A stretch of 64,000 nucleotides of DNA from Serripes groenlandicus. Its lineage: Eukaryota > Mollusca > Bivalvia > Cardiida > Cardiidae. The position numbers and the translations under genes are program-made. The DNA is taken from assembly GCA_031761405.1 (NCBI GenBank), contig JASEVX010000008.1, positions 40,121,675-40,185,674 on the forward strand, read 5' to 3'. Below the pieces are notes generated by a model. The model saw nothing but the letters and a program-made list of their open reading frames with translations, was not told the origin of the DNA and searched no databases. This document shows, in pieces, positions 58,101 to 61,834 of this stretch; the stretch's first letter is position 1; every line of letters begins with the position of its first letter.

Positions 58101-59412
58101 CAGCGTAGGCCCCCTGGTACTTATACGGGTAAACAAATTAATGGCGAAGCCGGCGATGTTTCCCGTCAATAGTTAATGTGTATGAACTTTGTATGAACTT
58201 GCAAAACTTTGCTATACCGTCAAAAATTTTGTCCAGAGTGGATTGTTCGATGCAGTCACGATTCTGCTACGCTTTGATTGGATAAAATTAAAATATCGAA
58301 ACAAAAAAAACTTCTGGAGGAAATAATTAAATATGATAATACATACTCGATAAAGGAACGAGCACAAGTAATTTTATGTGTGATAATTTCCGTTTAGTAA
58401 CACCCGTCGTCTATTTCTAAAACGTGTTCAAATAAAAACTCATAAGGGTTTTTTGACTTTCCGGAAGTTACAAATCCAAATTCCTGTAATATGACGTCAT
58501 TCTATAAGCGTAACGCAAATGATGAATAAATAACCAAAAGGAAAACCACAGAAATTATAGGAAAGGTTAGTTTGACTTGTCACAAATGTAGTTCCGTAAA
58601 TTATGGAATCGTTTTACTTGAAGTACTTTATGAAGGGCAAGTTGATTATTTGTTGTACCCGTCATCATAATTTCATGGATTTAAAATCTTGGCCATATTT
58701 TAAAGTTAAATATAAGCTTAACCTGATGATGATTTTTATTTTCTTTACTTAGGGATGGTGATCGTGCTGCAAGCAAGGGGCTAACTGCAATTCACGGGGA
58801 ATTATTTACCAATCACAAAAGTTAATAAATGTTTCCCCGAAATAGGTAGCACCTATACTCATATTAACTTAATTAAGACACTGTTGTTCACTTAAAAGAA
58901 TACACTAGAAGATTCTAGAGTACCATCAAAAAAGAGTTTTCAAAAAATTGTTTTGAGGTCAAATGGATTTTAAGAATATAAAATACTCCCGTTTAACGCT
59001 TTCCCACATACAATCTGCAGCAGACGACTTTTAAAAAATTCCGTAGGCAAAAACGTGAAATATCTATATATGAAAGAAATATTGATTATAAATATTAAAA
59101 ATAGTTGAAAACATTGTCCCAAAAGGAGAAATTGCTCATTATGAGCAATTTCCTCTCTTGCTAAAATGTTTTCAAAAGTTGTCTGCTGCAGAGGCGTCAA
59201 AAAGCGTCTGTATGAGGGAAAAGACTAACCCACGTTTCTACCGGTAGTTAATTAATGTCAATAATGATTATCATGTGTCACCAGGTTAGTCGCCATTCAA
59301 AGTGAACATCGAAAATGCGCTTACCTATAACTCCAATTAGAAGGGAGAATGCGATAACAACTTTTGTAGACTTCATTTTCTTAAGACAAAGAAAGTTTTG
59401 TTGAAGATTCAT
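16105..59412 (-). CDS. UXS1: UDP-glucuronic acid decarboxylase (UDP-xylose synthase), complete 12-exon gene
   Basis: Exons in transcript order: 59412-59325, 51937-51895, 50594-50448, 44844-44787, 41626-41446, 39145-39041, 38286-38227, 37261-37140, 21518-21399, 19162-19000, 17989-17886 and 16182-16105. All have GT..AG borders, and the phases join into 422 codons plus TAA, close to the roughly 420 residues of the vertebrate enzyme. Residues 18-35 form a signal anchor; 82-92 form a short coiled coil ([11 protein letters not shown]). The Rossmann motif GGAGFVGSH is at 115-123, STSEVYG at 221-227 and the SDR catalytic pair Y251-x3-K255 in YDEGK, followed by the conserved [16 protein letters not shown]. 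The family enzyme converts UDP-GlcA to UDP-xylose with bound NAD+ in the Golgi lumen, supplying xylose for glycosaminoglycan linkers. The start is the first in-frame ATG giving a short cytoplasmic tail; the frame stays open about 19 codons upstream without an ATG. Confidence 0.96.
16514..16768 (-). mobile_element. TTAA MITE, left arm of the inverted duplication
   Basis: TTAACCCTTTCCCTCATACG at the left. The right end is replaced by GCTGCAGCATCAGAAAGGGG without the terminal TTAA. About 15 bp of the spacer are deleted relative to 17207-17428. Confidence 0.75.
17207..17428 (+). mobile_element. TTAA MITE, right arm of the inverted duplication
   Basis: TTAATCCTTTCCCTCATATA at the left and GAGGGAAAGGGTTAA at the right, with core GCTCAAAACAAGC. 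Both TTAA borders are kept. Confidence 0.87.
17639..17859 (-). mobile_element. TTAA MITE just downstream of UXS1 exon 11
   Basis: TTAACCCCCTTTCTTACATAC at the left and GTGGGATAACGTTAA at the right. It ends 27 bp from exon 11, inside the last intron. Confidence 0.75.
17886..17989 (-). CDS. UXS1: UXS1 exon 11
   Basis: Acceptor TATTGCAG, donor GTAAGA. It encodes [20 protein letters not shown], then [15 protein letters not shown]. DDPxxRKPDI is a standard C-terminal signature of nucleotide-sugar decarboxylases. Confidence 0.96.
18080..18303 (-). mobile_element. SINE, minus strand
   Basis: On the - strand a head with TGCCTCAGTGGTGAAGTGGT (tRNA A-box-like) and then GGTAGTATTGGCTGCCC, GGTGTTAAGGTTTGCGGGGT and GACTGGCTGGTGTTAGGA. 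It ends TAAGCGGCATTAAACACCAA. Confidence 0.75.
18739..18971 (+). mobile_element. TTAA MITE 29 bp from UXS1 exon 10
   Basis: TTAACCCTTTCCCACATATAG at the left and GAGGGAAAGGGTTAA at the right. The left TTAA is shared with a partial copy ending GTGGGAAAGGATTAA at 18742. Core is GCTGAAAACGAGC. Confidence 0.87.
19000..19162 (-). CDS. UXS1: UXS1 exon 10
   Basis: Acceptor TTTTTCCAG, donor GTGAGT. It encodes [20 protein letters not shown], then [20 protein letters not shown] and [27 protein letters not shown] and NLGNP are conserved substrate-side motifs. MITE copies lie close on both sides (18739-18971 and 19184-19414). Confidence 0.97.
19184..19414 (+). mobile_element. TTAA MITE 22 bp upstream of UXS1 exon 10
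   Basis: TTAACCCTTTCCCTCATATAG at the left and GTGGGAAAGGGTTAA at the right, with core GCTCAAAACAAGC. On the gene strand it lies just before the exon 10 acceptor tract. Confidence 0.88.
19650..20580 (+). mobile_element. Composite element, type A interior, 3' truncated
   Basis: Starts AACAAGAGGGCCATGAGGCC and has repeated GACCTAGTTTTTGACCCGAC..ATATCA units like 8218-9166. It stops after GGACAAAAGACGATCATAAAAACT without the terminal CACC..GGTGAGCTAAAA hairpin. Confidence 0.75.
20950..21215 (-). mobile_element. SINE, minus strand
   Basis: Contains TTTCAACAATATTTCAGTCATATCACGACG, CAATTCACCTACCAACCTG and, near 21165, TGGGTTTCAAACTCTCAACC, a reverse-complement B box. It lies about 15 bp before a short MITE in the intron before exon 9's donor side. 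Confidence 0.65.
21231..21344 (-). mobile_element. TTAA MITE, internally deleted (114 bp)
   Basis: TTAACCCTCTCCCTCATACG jumps directly to AAAAAACGTGCAATTTCTTC, then the normal right half to GAGGGAAAGGGTTAA. It keeps both TTAA ends and lies 55 bp from UXS1 exon 9. Confidence 0.85.
21399..21518 (-). CDS. UXS1: UXS1 exon 9
   Basis: Acceptor CTTTTCAG, donor GTAAGT, phase 0 on both sides, 40 codons. It encodes [20 protein letters not shown], then [20 protein letters not shown]. The [20 protein letters not shown] block is among the most conserved of the family. Confidence 0.97.
21575..23365 (-). mobile_element. TTAA MITE interrupted by a type C composite element
   Basis: The left part (CAAATCTGCAGCAGATGACT..CTCTATAAATA) ends at 21648. 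The right part resumes at 23226 (GGAGAATTATTGATTAAAAT..GTGGGAAAGGATTTAA). The foreign element occupies the MITE's AT-rich spacer. Confidence 0.75.
21649..23225 (+). mobile_element. Composite element, AAGAGGGCCATGATG family, type C interior
   Basis: Starts CAAGAGGGCCATGATGGCCC with a 5-bp hairpin and ends CTCACCTTGAGC AAA GCTCAGGTGAG then CTAAAAA, a strong terminal hairpin. The interior is tandem units of about 160-170 bp: CACTATAGCCATATAAGGCA, CCCCGCCCCCCTGGCGGCCATG, ACCAATCAACATGGCTTGAA, GGGTCACCCAAGGAACATTT. Small ORFs inside are repeat artefacts. A related copy lies at 45986-47250. Confidence 0.85.
23929..24157 (-). mobile_element. TTAA MITE
   Basis: TTAAGCTTTTCCCACATAC at the left and GAGGGAAAGGGTTAA at the right, with core GCTCGTTTTAAGC. 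Diverged relatives surround it at 23434-23630, 23757-23890 and 24215-24390. Confidence 0.85.
25456..25717 (+). mobile_element. Intact tRNA-derived SINE with 12-bp target duplication
   Basis: The head resembles a tRNA (GGGTAGCTCAGTTGGTAGCG A box; GGTCACGGGTTCGATACCCG B box). The body ends GTGATATGACCAAAGCTGTT GAAAGCGGCGTTAAACTCC. Flanks are identical: TTGTCATTTGTA at 25444-25455 and 25718-25729. The undisturbed site is visible in the sister copy near 10456. It is a SINE rather than a tRNA gene because of the body and target duplication. Confidence 0.92.
25877..27780. mobile_element. 1.9-kb insertion with inverted repeats
   Basis: Interrupts the type B copy between TTTCATAA and AAAATGG. TAACGAATTATTTT at 25897-25910 is the exact reverse complement of 27767-27780. 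A second inverted pair, CATAATCAAAGTACTG (25873) and CGGTACTTTGATTATG (27247-27262), also exists. It contains a - strand tRNA-like segment at 26284-26375. No protein is encoded. The family is unknown to me. Confidence 0.65.
26284..26375 (-). mobile_element. tRNA-like SINE head inside the 1.9-kb insertion
   Basis: On the - strand ACCGTGGTGCAATGGAGAGC (A-box-like) is followed by GGACGCGAGTTCGAGTCCTA (B box). Without a visible SINE body this may be a tRNA relic or a head fragment. Confidence 0.5.
29176..29407 (+). mobile_element. TTAA MITE, diverged
   Basis: Left border AAACCCTGTCCCTGATGG, right border GTGGGAAATGGTTAA, core GAAATTGATCAAAATGAGC. Another partial copy occupies 28982-29175. Confidence 0.65.
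29456..29685 (+). mobile_element. TTAA MITE, full copy
   Basis: TTAACCCTTTCCCTCATATAG at the left and GAGGGAAAGGGTTAA at the right, with perfect stem GCACAAAACGTGC. Confidence 0.92.
30195..32128 (+). mobile_element. Composite element, diverged type B interior
   Basis: Starts AACAAGAGGGCTGAGATGGC CC and ends CACCGTGAGATTTCAGCTCAGGTGATCTAAAA. Interior has TTTCTGATGCCGCA.. and GAACAATTTGAAAGAGGACC repeats but is older than 9938-11526. A SINE interrupts it at 30395-30606. Confidence 0.75.
30395..30606 (-). mobile_element. SINE, minus strand (30.4 kb)
   Basis: Shares TTATTCATGATCC..AGTAAACAAACCAGTACTAG, GGGCACTCCACCATGACCGT and GATCGAACCCGGGACACCC (reverse B box) with 50655-50880. It is a distinct SINE subfamily from 25456-25717. 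Confidence 0.72.
32500..33000 (+). repeat. AAGGTCACTGTGACCTTGAC-type repeat
   Basis: Repeating phrases: CAAGGTCACTGTGACTTTGAC, GGGGTCAT..TGGTCATGCCCAA and GTTATCAATCAGACA. The same phrases occur at 37850-38060. It is a non-coding dispersed repeat. Confidence 0.65.
32538..32565 (+). repeat. Poly-C tract
   Basis: A run of more than 25 consecutive C within a repeat that elsewhere has GTGACC. Such tracts are prone to sequencing and assembly error, so the exact length is unreliable. Confidence 0.9.
33970..34198 (-). mobile_element. TTAA MITE, diverged
   Basis: TTAACACTTTCCCTAATAC at the left and GAGGGAAAGGTTTAA at the right, with core GCTCATCATGAGC. Confidence 0.75.
34728..35246 (-). mobile_element. 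TTAA MITE carrying a TAGTCCCC-TIR insertion
   Basis: The left half starts TTAACCCTTCCCACATAC; the right half ends near ATTTGGGAAAAGGTTAG. The insertion at 34850-35108 lies in the spacer. Confidence 0.7.
34850..35108 (+). mobile_element. Short TAGTCCCCTACCGG element
   Basis: Terminal inverted repeat TAGTCCCCTACCGG / CCGGTAGGGGACTA, with subterminal TTTGCACT / GGAGTGCAAACC. The interior has a CTGACTGACTGACTGACAG run. It is a compact relative of 39980-41091. Confidence 0.85.
36015..36345 (+). mobile_element. AACTAGAATGGAGTGCTCC element
   Basis: Starts AACTAGAATGGAGTGCTCCC with the perfect palindrome GTGCTCCCCGGAGCAC (36028-36043) and ends AAAGTAATCCCTAAGTGCCT ACCATGC. A fragment with the same two ends but little interior is at 24523-24605. 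Confidence 0.65.
36644..36873 (+). mobile_element. TTAA MITE, full copy near UXS1 exon 8
   Basis: TTAACCCTTTCCCTCATATAG at the left and GAGAGAAAGGGTTAA at the right, with core GCATAAAACGTTC (decayed stem). Confidence 0.88.
37140..37261 (-). CDS. UXS1: UXS1 exon 8: catalytic Tyr-Lys pair
   Basis: Acceptor AAACATAG, donor GTAGGT. It encodes [20 protein letters not shown], then [25 protein letters not shown] holds catalytic Tyr251 and Lys255. The following intron is the longest, about 15.6 kb. Confidence 0.96.
37302..37440 (-). mobile_element. SINE fragment 41 bp upstream of UXS1 exon 8
   Basis: Shares GTACTACTGGTCCATTTCCT, GACACCAGCCAGTCAG and CCGCAACCCTGAGCGCCAAG with 18080-18303 and 61025-61250. 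The tRNA-like head is missing. Confidence 0.65.
37518..38150 (+). mobile_element. Composite element, CAAGAGCTGTCGGAGGACAGC family, inside a MITE
   Basis: Starts CAAGAGCTGTCGGAGGACAGC, whose GCTGTC/GACAGC form a hairpin, and ends near ACGCCGACAGTGAAGCCGACGTGAC. MITE sequence flanks it (GACAACTTTTAAAACATTTAGTCAAA before; TTTTATGGAGATTTTTTTTGTCACC after). A longer copy begins at 47842. Confidence 0.7.
38227..38286 (-). CDS. UXS1: UXS1 exon 7: STSEVYG segment
   Basis: Acceptor AATTACAG, donor GTATGT. It encodes [20 protein letters not shown], carrying the Ser/Thr group of the SDR active site. Confidence 0.96.
39041..39145 (-). CDS. UXS1: UXS1 exon 6
   Basis: Acceptor TTTACAG, donor GTATGT. It encodes [20 protein letters not shown], then [24 protein letters not shown] and the TLKTNTIGT helix are family hallmarks. 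Confidence 0.96.
39955..41100 (+). mobile_element. Long TAGTCCCCTACCGG element with internal tandem array
   Basis: TIRs TAGTCCCCTACCGG (from 39981) and CCGGTAGGGGACTA (to 41092). The interior holds six units of about 155-158 bp (AAATCAAGTATGAAAATAAA, GGGAAATAACTCAAAAATTA, CAAGAGTTATGGTTCAT, GGAGATATGCTCCGGAC). Two adjacent units were duplicated together, since 40427 and 40740 match and so do 40585 and 40897. It sits in a MITE spacer, whose right half resumes at 41093. Confidence 0.88.
41446..41626 (-). CDS. UXS1: UXS1 exon 5: NAD+-binding glycine motif
   Basis: Acceptor TTTACTAG, donor GTAAGA. It encodes [20 protein letters not shown], then [20 protein letters not shown] and [20 protein letters not shown]. 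The GxxGxxG dinucleotide loop and the [10 protein letters not shown] ribose-binding stretch are nearly invariant in UXS proteins. Confidence 0.97.
41708..41937 (+). mobile_element. TTAA MITE upstream of UXS1 exon 5
   Basis: Left border CTAACCCTTTCCCACATATAA, right border GTGTGAAAGGGTTAA, core GCTCAAAACAAGC. Confidence 0.85.
42292..44347 (+). mobile_element. ATACCCCCAAAA-TIR element with nested insertion
   Basis: ATACCCCCAAAAC near 42292 and GTTTTTTGGGGGTAT near 44333-44346 are inverted. The interior has AAAGGGCCATAACTCT and CAAGAAAAAGTAACAAAGGG tandem units and a (GACC)n run. MITE halves flank it (CTCTATAAATGAAATATAACT before; AATTATTGACC..ATTGTGGCAAAAG after). The segment 42333-43456 is a separate nested element. 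Confidence 0.75.
42333..43456. mobile_element. Nested CAGGGCTGTACAAA-TIR element
   Basis: CAGGGCTGTACAAA at the left and TTTTGTACAGCCCTG at the right, about 1.1 kb, flanked on both sides by GACAG. Subterminal GGGACAAGT and ACTTGTCC blocks are also inverted. The CAGGG start resembles hAT-type ends, but the flanking duplication is only 5 bp, so superfamily is uncertain. No transposase is encoded. Confidence 0.75.
44787..44844 (-). CDS. UXS1: UXS1 exon 4: entry to Rossmann fold
   Basis: Acceptor TTTGTTACAG, donor GTAAGT. It encodes [25 protein letters not shown], followed by ITGGAGF from exon 5, is the first beta strand of the NAD+-binding fold. Confidence 0.93.
44888..45079 (+). mobile_element. 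TTAA MITE, 5' truncated
   Basis: Begins inside the element (CGGCTTTTTGAAAACATAGTG) and ends GTGGGAAAGGGTTAA, with perfect stem GCACAAAACGTGC. It lies 43 bp upstream of UXS1 exon 4. Confidence 0.85.
45182..45423 (+). mobile_element. TTAA MITE
   Basis: Left border CTAACCCTTTCTTACATATA, right border GTGAAAAGGGTTAA. The core loop is enlarged (GCTCAGTCATAATGCGC). A further truncated copy follows at 45525-45672. Confidence 0.78.
45928..47420 (-). mobile_element. TTAA MITE interrupted by a type C composite element
   Basis: Left half TTAACCCTTTCCCTCATATG to GACAA at 45985; right half from GTGGAAAATCTCTAAAATTG (47252) to GAGGGAAAGGGTTAA. The core GCACGTTTTGTGC is perfect. Confidence 0.85.
45986..47251 (+). 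mobile_element. Composite element, type C interior, second copy
   Basis: Starts CAAGAGGGCCATGATGGCCC and ends CTCACCTTGAGCAAAGCTCA GTTGAGCTAAAAA. Interior units (CACTATAGCCATATAAGGCA ..GGCGGCCATG..GGAACATTTC) match 21649-23225, as does the closing segment TTGCCATGGAAACCAGAATT. Confidence 0.85.
47417..47637 (-). mobile_element. TTAA MITE sharing its border with the preceding copy
   Basis: Starts at the shared TTAA with CCCTTTGCCACAAAC and ends GTGGGAAAGGGTTAA. Core is GCTCTTTCTGAGC. Confidence 0.85.
47825..49150 (+). mobile_element. Composite CAAGAGCTGTCGGAGGACAGC element
   Basis: Begins CAAGAGCTGTCGGAGGACAGC (47841). It contains AGGATAGAGTTATCTAACTT..GTGTGATAG units and, from 48240 to 48760, AAAGGGCAATAACTCTC..GATATGGCTAGTTATCGAACTTG units shared with 56830-58060, suggesting a mosaic or nested insert. 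Confidence 0.65.
50448..50594 (-). CDS. UXS1: UXS1 exon 3: lumenal stem and coiled coil
   Basis: Bounded by TTCTTCAG and GTATGT. It encodes [18 protein letters not shown], then a heptad-like [20 protein letters not shown]. The vertebrate protein has a similar stem helix (EPLREKIRDLEKS) before the catalytic domain. Confidence 0.88.
50655..50880 (-). mobile_element. SINE, minus strand, 60 bp from UXS1 exon 3
   Basis: Same subfamily as 30395-30606 (TTATTCATGATCCAAGGGTA, GGGCACTCCACCATGACTGT, GACACCCGGTTTCAAATCCC). It includes the ATTTCAGTTATATCACAGCA motif shared with other SINE bodies. Confidence 0.72.
51739..51816. repeat. Long hairpin 79 bp downstream of UXS1 exon 2
   Basis: CAAACCCCTATGTTGTGGGT ACTCAAAAGAATTG pairs with CGATTCTTTTGAGTACCCAC AATATAGGGTTTG, about 33 bp per arm with few mismatches and a short loop. 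A related hairpin lies at 52091-52165. Confidence 0.85.
51895..51937 (-). CDS. UXS1: UXS1 exon 2: stem region
   Basis: A 43-bp exon between TTTTTCAG and GTAAGTG. It encodes [14 protein letters not shown], finishing the membrane anchor and starting the lumenal stem. There is no sequence family signature here. The call depends on exact phase fit (2 in, 2 out) between exons 1 and 3. Confidence 0.78.
52091..52165. repeat. Long hairpin upstream of UXS1 exon 2
   Basis: AAATCCTATATTGTGGGTAC TCAACAGAATCGTCTCA is followed directly by its imperfect complement TTGAGACAATTCTTTTGAGT ACCCACAACATAAGGTT. It is the same family as 51739-51816; a half copy occurs near 36460. Confidence 0.85.
52550..52787 (-). 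mobile_element. SINE, minus strand
   Basis: TTGATTGGGGTTTAACGCCG TTTTCAACAATCATGGC at the 3' tail side, CATAGACTGTTAGCCCATTG in the body and GCTGGGGTTCAAACTCACAA as reverse B box. It interrupts a MITE, whose core resumes at 52788. Confidence 0.75.
52898..53483. mobile_element. CAGGGATTAATCTAG element
   Basis: CAGGGATTAATCTAGGTTTTT at the left and AAAGCTAGATTTGTCCCTG at the right are imperfect inverted ends, with GGGGAAAGTGCC and its partner near the right end. Contains a poly-A tract at 53352-53370. It resembles non-autonomous hAT elements, but a clear target duplication is not visible. Confidence 0.6.
53567..53795 (+). mobile_element. TTAA MITE, full copy
   Basis: Left border ATAACCCTTTCCCTCATATAG, right border GATGGAAAGGGTTAA, perfect stem GCTCAAAACGAGC. 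Smaller relatives follow at 53848-53945, 53997-54195, 54353-54490 and 54491-54650. Confidence 0.88.
54794..55010 (+). mobile_element. TTAA MITE lacking its right terminus
   Basis: TTAACCCTTTCCCTCATATAG at the left, perfect stem GCACAAAACGTGC; it stops at GCAGAATTGCCGTATGAG without GGAAAGGGTTAA. Type B composite sequence flanks it on both sides. Confidence 0.85.
55428..55530 (+). repeat. 26-bp tandem repeat, four copies
   Basis: GATCCGGGTAACTTTAAAGA TCAGTC repeats with virtually no divergence, indicating recent expansion. Confidence 0.95.
56177..56406 (+). mobile_element. TTAA MITE, full copy
   Basis: TTAACCATTTCCCTCATATAG at the left and GAGGGAAAGGGTTAA at the right, with core ACTCAAAACAAGC. 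Confidence 0.88.
56830..58062 (+). mobile_element. ATACGCCCGT-TIR element with about eight tandem units
   Basis: ATACGCCCGT (56854-56863) and ACGGGCGTAT (58048-58057) are exact inverted repeats. The right end also forms a CCGTTTT/AAAACGG hairpin. The interior repeats AAAGGGCAATAACTCTCNAT TGACT.., GATATGGCTAGTTATCGAAC, CAATACACATTCTGACCAAA and GATGATTGGACAAAGGCTTC with a period near 147 bp. Confidence 0.8.
58993..59228 (-). mobile_element. TTAA MITE in UXS1 intron 1
   Basis: TTAACGCTTTCCCACATAC at the left and GAGGGAAAAGACTAA at the right, with perfect core GCTCATTATGAGC. It ends about 100 bp from exon 1. Confidence 0.8.
59325..59412 (-). CDS. UXS1: UXS1 exon 1: start and signal anchor
   Basis: The ATG is at 59412-59410 and the donor GTAAGC starts at 59324. 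It encodes [17 protein letters not shown], then the hydrophobic [13 protein letters not shown] basic tail before a single hydrophobic stretch is the type II Golgi layout of animal UXS1. Translation could instead start at M13, also followed by K. Confidence 0.85.
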
Positions 59413-59792
59413 TCCAATATCAAACAAAAAGTTACAACACTGTTTTACATGTTTCGACAAACAAACCACCTAACGTTTTACGTTAATTCGATTGAATGTC
59501 GTAAATGATCTAGCTTCTCAAAAAAGTAACAAAAGTGTTAATATATATAGCTTGTACTTTTCAAAAATGAACTGAATCTATAACTGTGTCTTGTAAGAAA
59601 CTAAATTATATTTATTATAAAAATTAATTTCACATTTTTGACTGATATAAACGGTTTATTTACCCAAAATTACTAATATCAGAGCTATTCAACCGAATCA
59701 TTTTACCGAAATACACGTAGTATAAGGTTGTGATATTTACAGTATTTTATCAACCATTAGAGTAACCATGCGTATATCATTATACGTGGAAG

Positions 59793-59935
59793 ACTGCGGT
59801 GCAGAGGTAGAGCGTCGGCCTCACGTACCAAAGGTACGGATTTCGAGTCCCGTGAGTAGCCGGTTCTGACTTTGGAATTTGTCCACGGAGCGAGTACTGG
59901 TAAATTCTCCAGGAAGCAAACATCGAGCTGAAAGT
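59793..59935 (+). mobile_element. tRNA-headed SINE upstream of UXS1
   Basis: TGCGGTGCAGAGGTAGAGCG (A box) and GGATTTCGAGTCCCGTGAG (B box), then a short body ATTTGTCCACGGAGCGAGTA CTGG. The anticodon region does not give a convincing functional tRNA cloverleaf. Confidence 0.62.
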
Positions 59936-59939
59936 TTAA

Positions 59940-60062
59940 ATTTAAATAACATGTATATGTTTAAACTTGAATAACATGTATATGTTTAAACTTAAATAAC
60001 ATGAATATGTTTAAACTTAAATAACATGTATATGTTTAAACTTAAATAACATGTTTATGTTT
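59940..60062 (+). repeat. 25-bp AT-rich tandem repeat, five copies
   Basis: Unit AACATGTATATGTTTAAACTT AAAT with few changes. It contains the palindromes ACATGT and GTTTAAAC. Confidence 0.93.
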
Positions 60063-60136
60063 GCAAACGAATCAAATTTGATGTTAATCGTTGTCAATAA
60101 CATTTACTCTTCATCCGAATCCTGCAATACGCGACT

Positions 60137-60359
60137 TTAACCCTTTCCCACCTATATATAGACGCTTTGTGACGCCTCTACAGCAGACGATTTTTGAACA
60201 AATCCTGACAAAAGGAGAAATTGCTCAAAACAAGCAATTTTTTTCTTGCCACAATGTTTTCATCTCATTTCAAAAATCAACTTTAATTTATAGAGATTTT
60301 CCGTATGATGATTTCAAAGTCGTCTGCTGCAGTTATGCTGTATGTGGAGAAGGGATAAA
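60137..60359 (+). mobile_element. TTAA MITE
   Basis: TTAACCCTTTCCCACCTATA at the left and GTGGAGAAGGGATAA at the right, with core GCTCAAAACAAGC. About 700 bp upstream of the UXS1 start. Confidence 0.78.
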
Positions 60360-60408
60360 CAGACTCTATAATGCACTTATTTTCGATTTTGAAATATTCA
60401 TTTGATCC

Positions 60409-60637
60409 TTAACCCTTTCCCTCATATGTACGCGTTCTGACGCCTCTGCAGCAGACGGCTTTTTGAAAACATAGTGACAAAAGAAGAAATTGCTCGAAAC
60501 GAGCAATTTCTCCTTTTGCCACAATGTTTACCACTTTTAGTCATAGGTTATCCATTCAATTATAGAGATTTCTATTTTTTGACAAAATATGTTCAAAGTC
60601 GTCTACTGCAGAATTGTCGTATGCGGGAAAGGGTTAA
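60409..60637 (+). mobile_element. TTAA MITE, full copy
   Basis: TTAACCCTTTCCCTCATATG at the left and GCGGGAAAGGGTTAA at the right, with perfect stem GCTCGAAACGAGC. Confidence 0.9.
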
Positions 60638-61024
60638 ACCCTATGTCGTTAGTACTGAAAACAATGGTCACACTGAGCACCGTCAACATAGGGTTTCTGG
60701 TCGTTCAATTAAGGTACTGCTGGGGAAAATACTAGTTTACATTTCTCCGTATGTATAGGACCTAGTAGGTCTCGATACATGAATTTAACCCCTTTCCTAT
60801 ATACAGACCATTTTTGACGCCTCTGTAGCAGACTTCTTTTGAAAACATTGCGGCAAAAGTTCAATTTGCTCTTAGTGAGCAATTTCGTCTTTTGTCACAA
60901 TGTTTTCATCTGCATTCGATATTTATACATTCAGTTATAGAGTTTCTGTATTTTTATGTTTGGCCATTCCGAATGAATGTATTATCATACGGGCTATTTC
61001 GGACATTATCCCTCTCAATGGGGG

Positions 61025-61252
61025 AGTATATGGTGCTTTACACCGCTTTCAACAATTTTTCAGTTATATCACGTTTACTGGGTAAGTTACCAGTACTACT
61101 GACCCAGGTAGTCAATCTTTATGCTTACCCCGCAACCCTGAACGTCAAGGAGGGTAGCCATTACTACCATTCTTTTATAATCCGGCCGGAGATAGAAACG
61201 CGACCTCCAGCACCCGATTCGGAAGCTCTATAACTACACCACAGATGCGGTC
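61025..61252 (-). mobile_element. SINE, minus strand
   Basis: TTTACACCGCTTTCAACAAT TTTTCAGTTATATCACG (tail side), CCGCAACCCTGAACGTCAAG (body) and TCCGGCCGGAGATAGAAACG with GCATCTGTGGTGTAGTTATA on the - strand (head). Confidence 0.72.
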
Positions 61253-61597
61253 CCCTCATCAATGGGGAGTTGTTGATCACTCATCCGGACACCGATATAA
61301 TTATACCCAAATGTTTAGCCATGGAATAGGTTCGATTGTTGTGGAGTTTTCGCATATAGCATCAATCAAATAACCACTTTTTGCACACACGACAAATATG
61401 CTGCAGTTGACTTTGAAAAAATTCTTCCAAAAAGAAATGATTATGATTCAAAGCAGAGACATATTAATACATGTAGTGTCAAAGCAAAAAATTGTCCATT
61501 ATGAGAATGTTTTCCCTTTCCCGAAATGTTGTCAACTGTATTCTTTATTCGTATCACCCTCTACTTTATAACCGTTTGCCTGGTGAGATATATAAAT

Positions 61598-61834
61598 CGA
61601 GGGCTTGGCGTAACTTAAAACCTATTTTGAAAACACTGGTTTAGGGGCAATTTTGACCTCTTTGTAAACAATGCAAATTTAGATGCCATTGCTCAAGACG
61701 AGCAATGGCATCTAAATTTCCATTGTTTACCAAGAAAAATGATTTAACGCTTATAAAGAATTCATGGCAAGATGATTAACCTTGGTAAAAAAAAATACCG
61801 ATTTTAGTTACAACCGTTTCACGCCAAGCCCTCG
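61598..61834. mobile_element. CGAGGGCTTGGCGT MITE with a 67-bp central hairpin
   Basis: TIRs CGAGGGCTTGGCGT (61598-61611) and ACGCCAAGCCCTCG (61821-61834) are exact. In the middle, 61664-61694 pairs with 61700-61730 over 31 bp with one mismatch around loop AAGAC. The stem centre GCTCAAGACGAGC resembles the TTAA MITE core. Confidence 0.85.

Noticed and set aside
59410..59469. Earlier GTG start for UXS1 adding 19 codons
   Set aside because: Animal nuclear genes start at ATG, and the first in-frame ATG at 59412 gives the expected short cytoplasmic tail.
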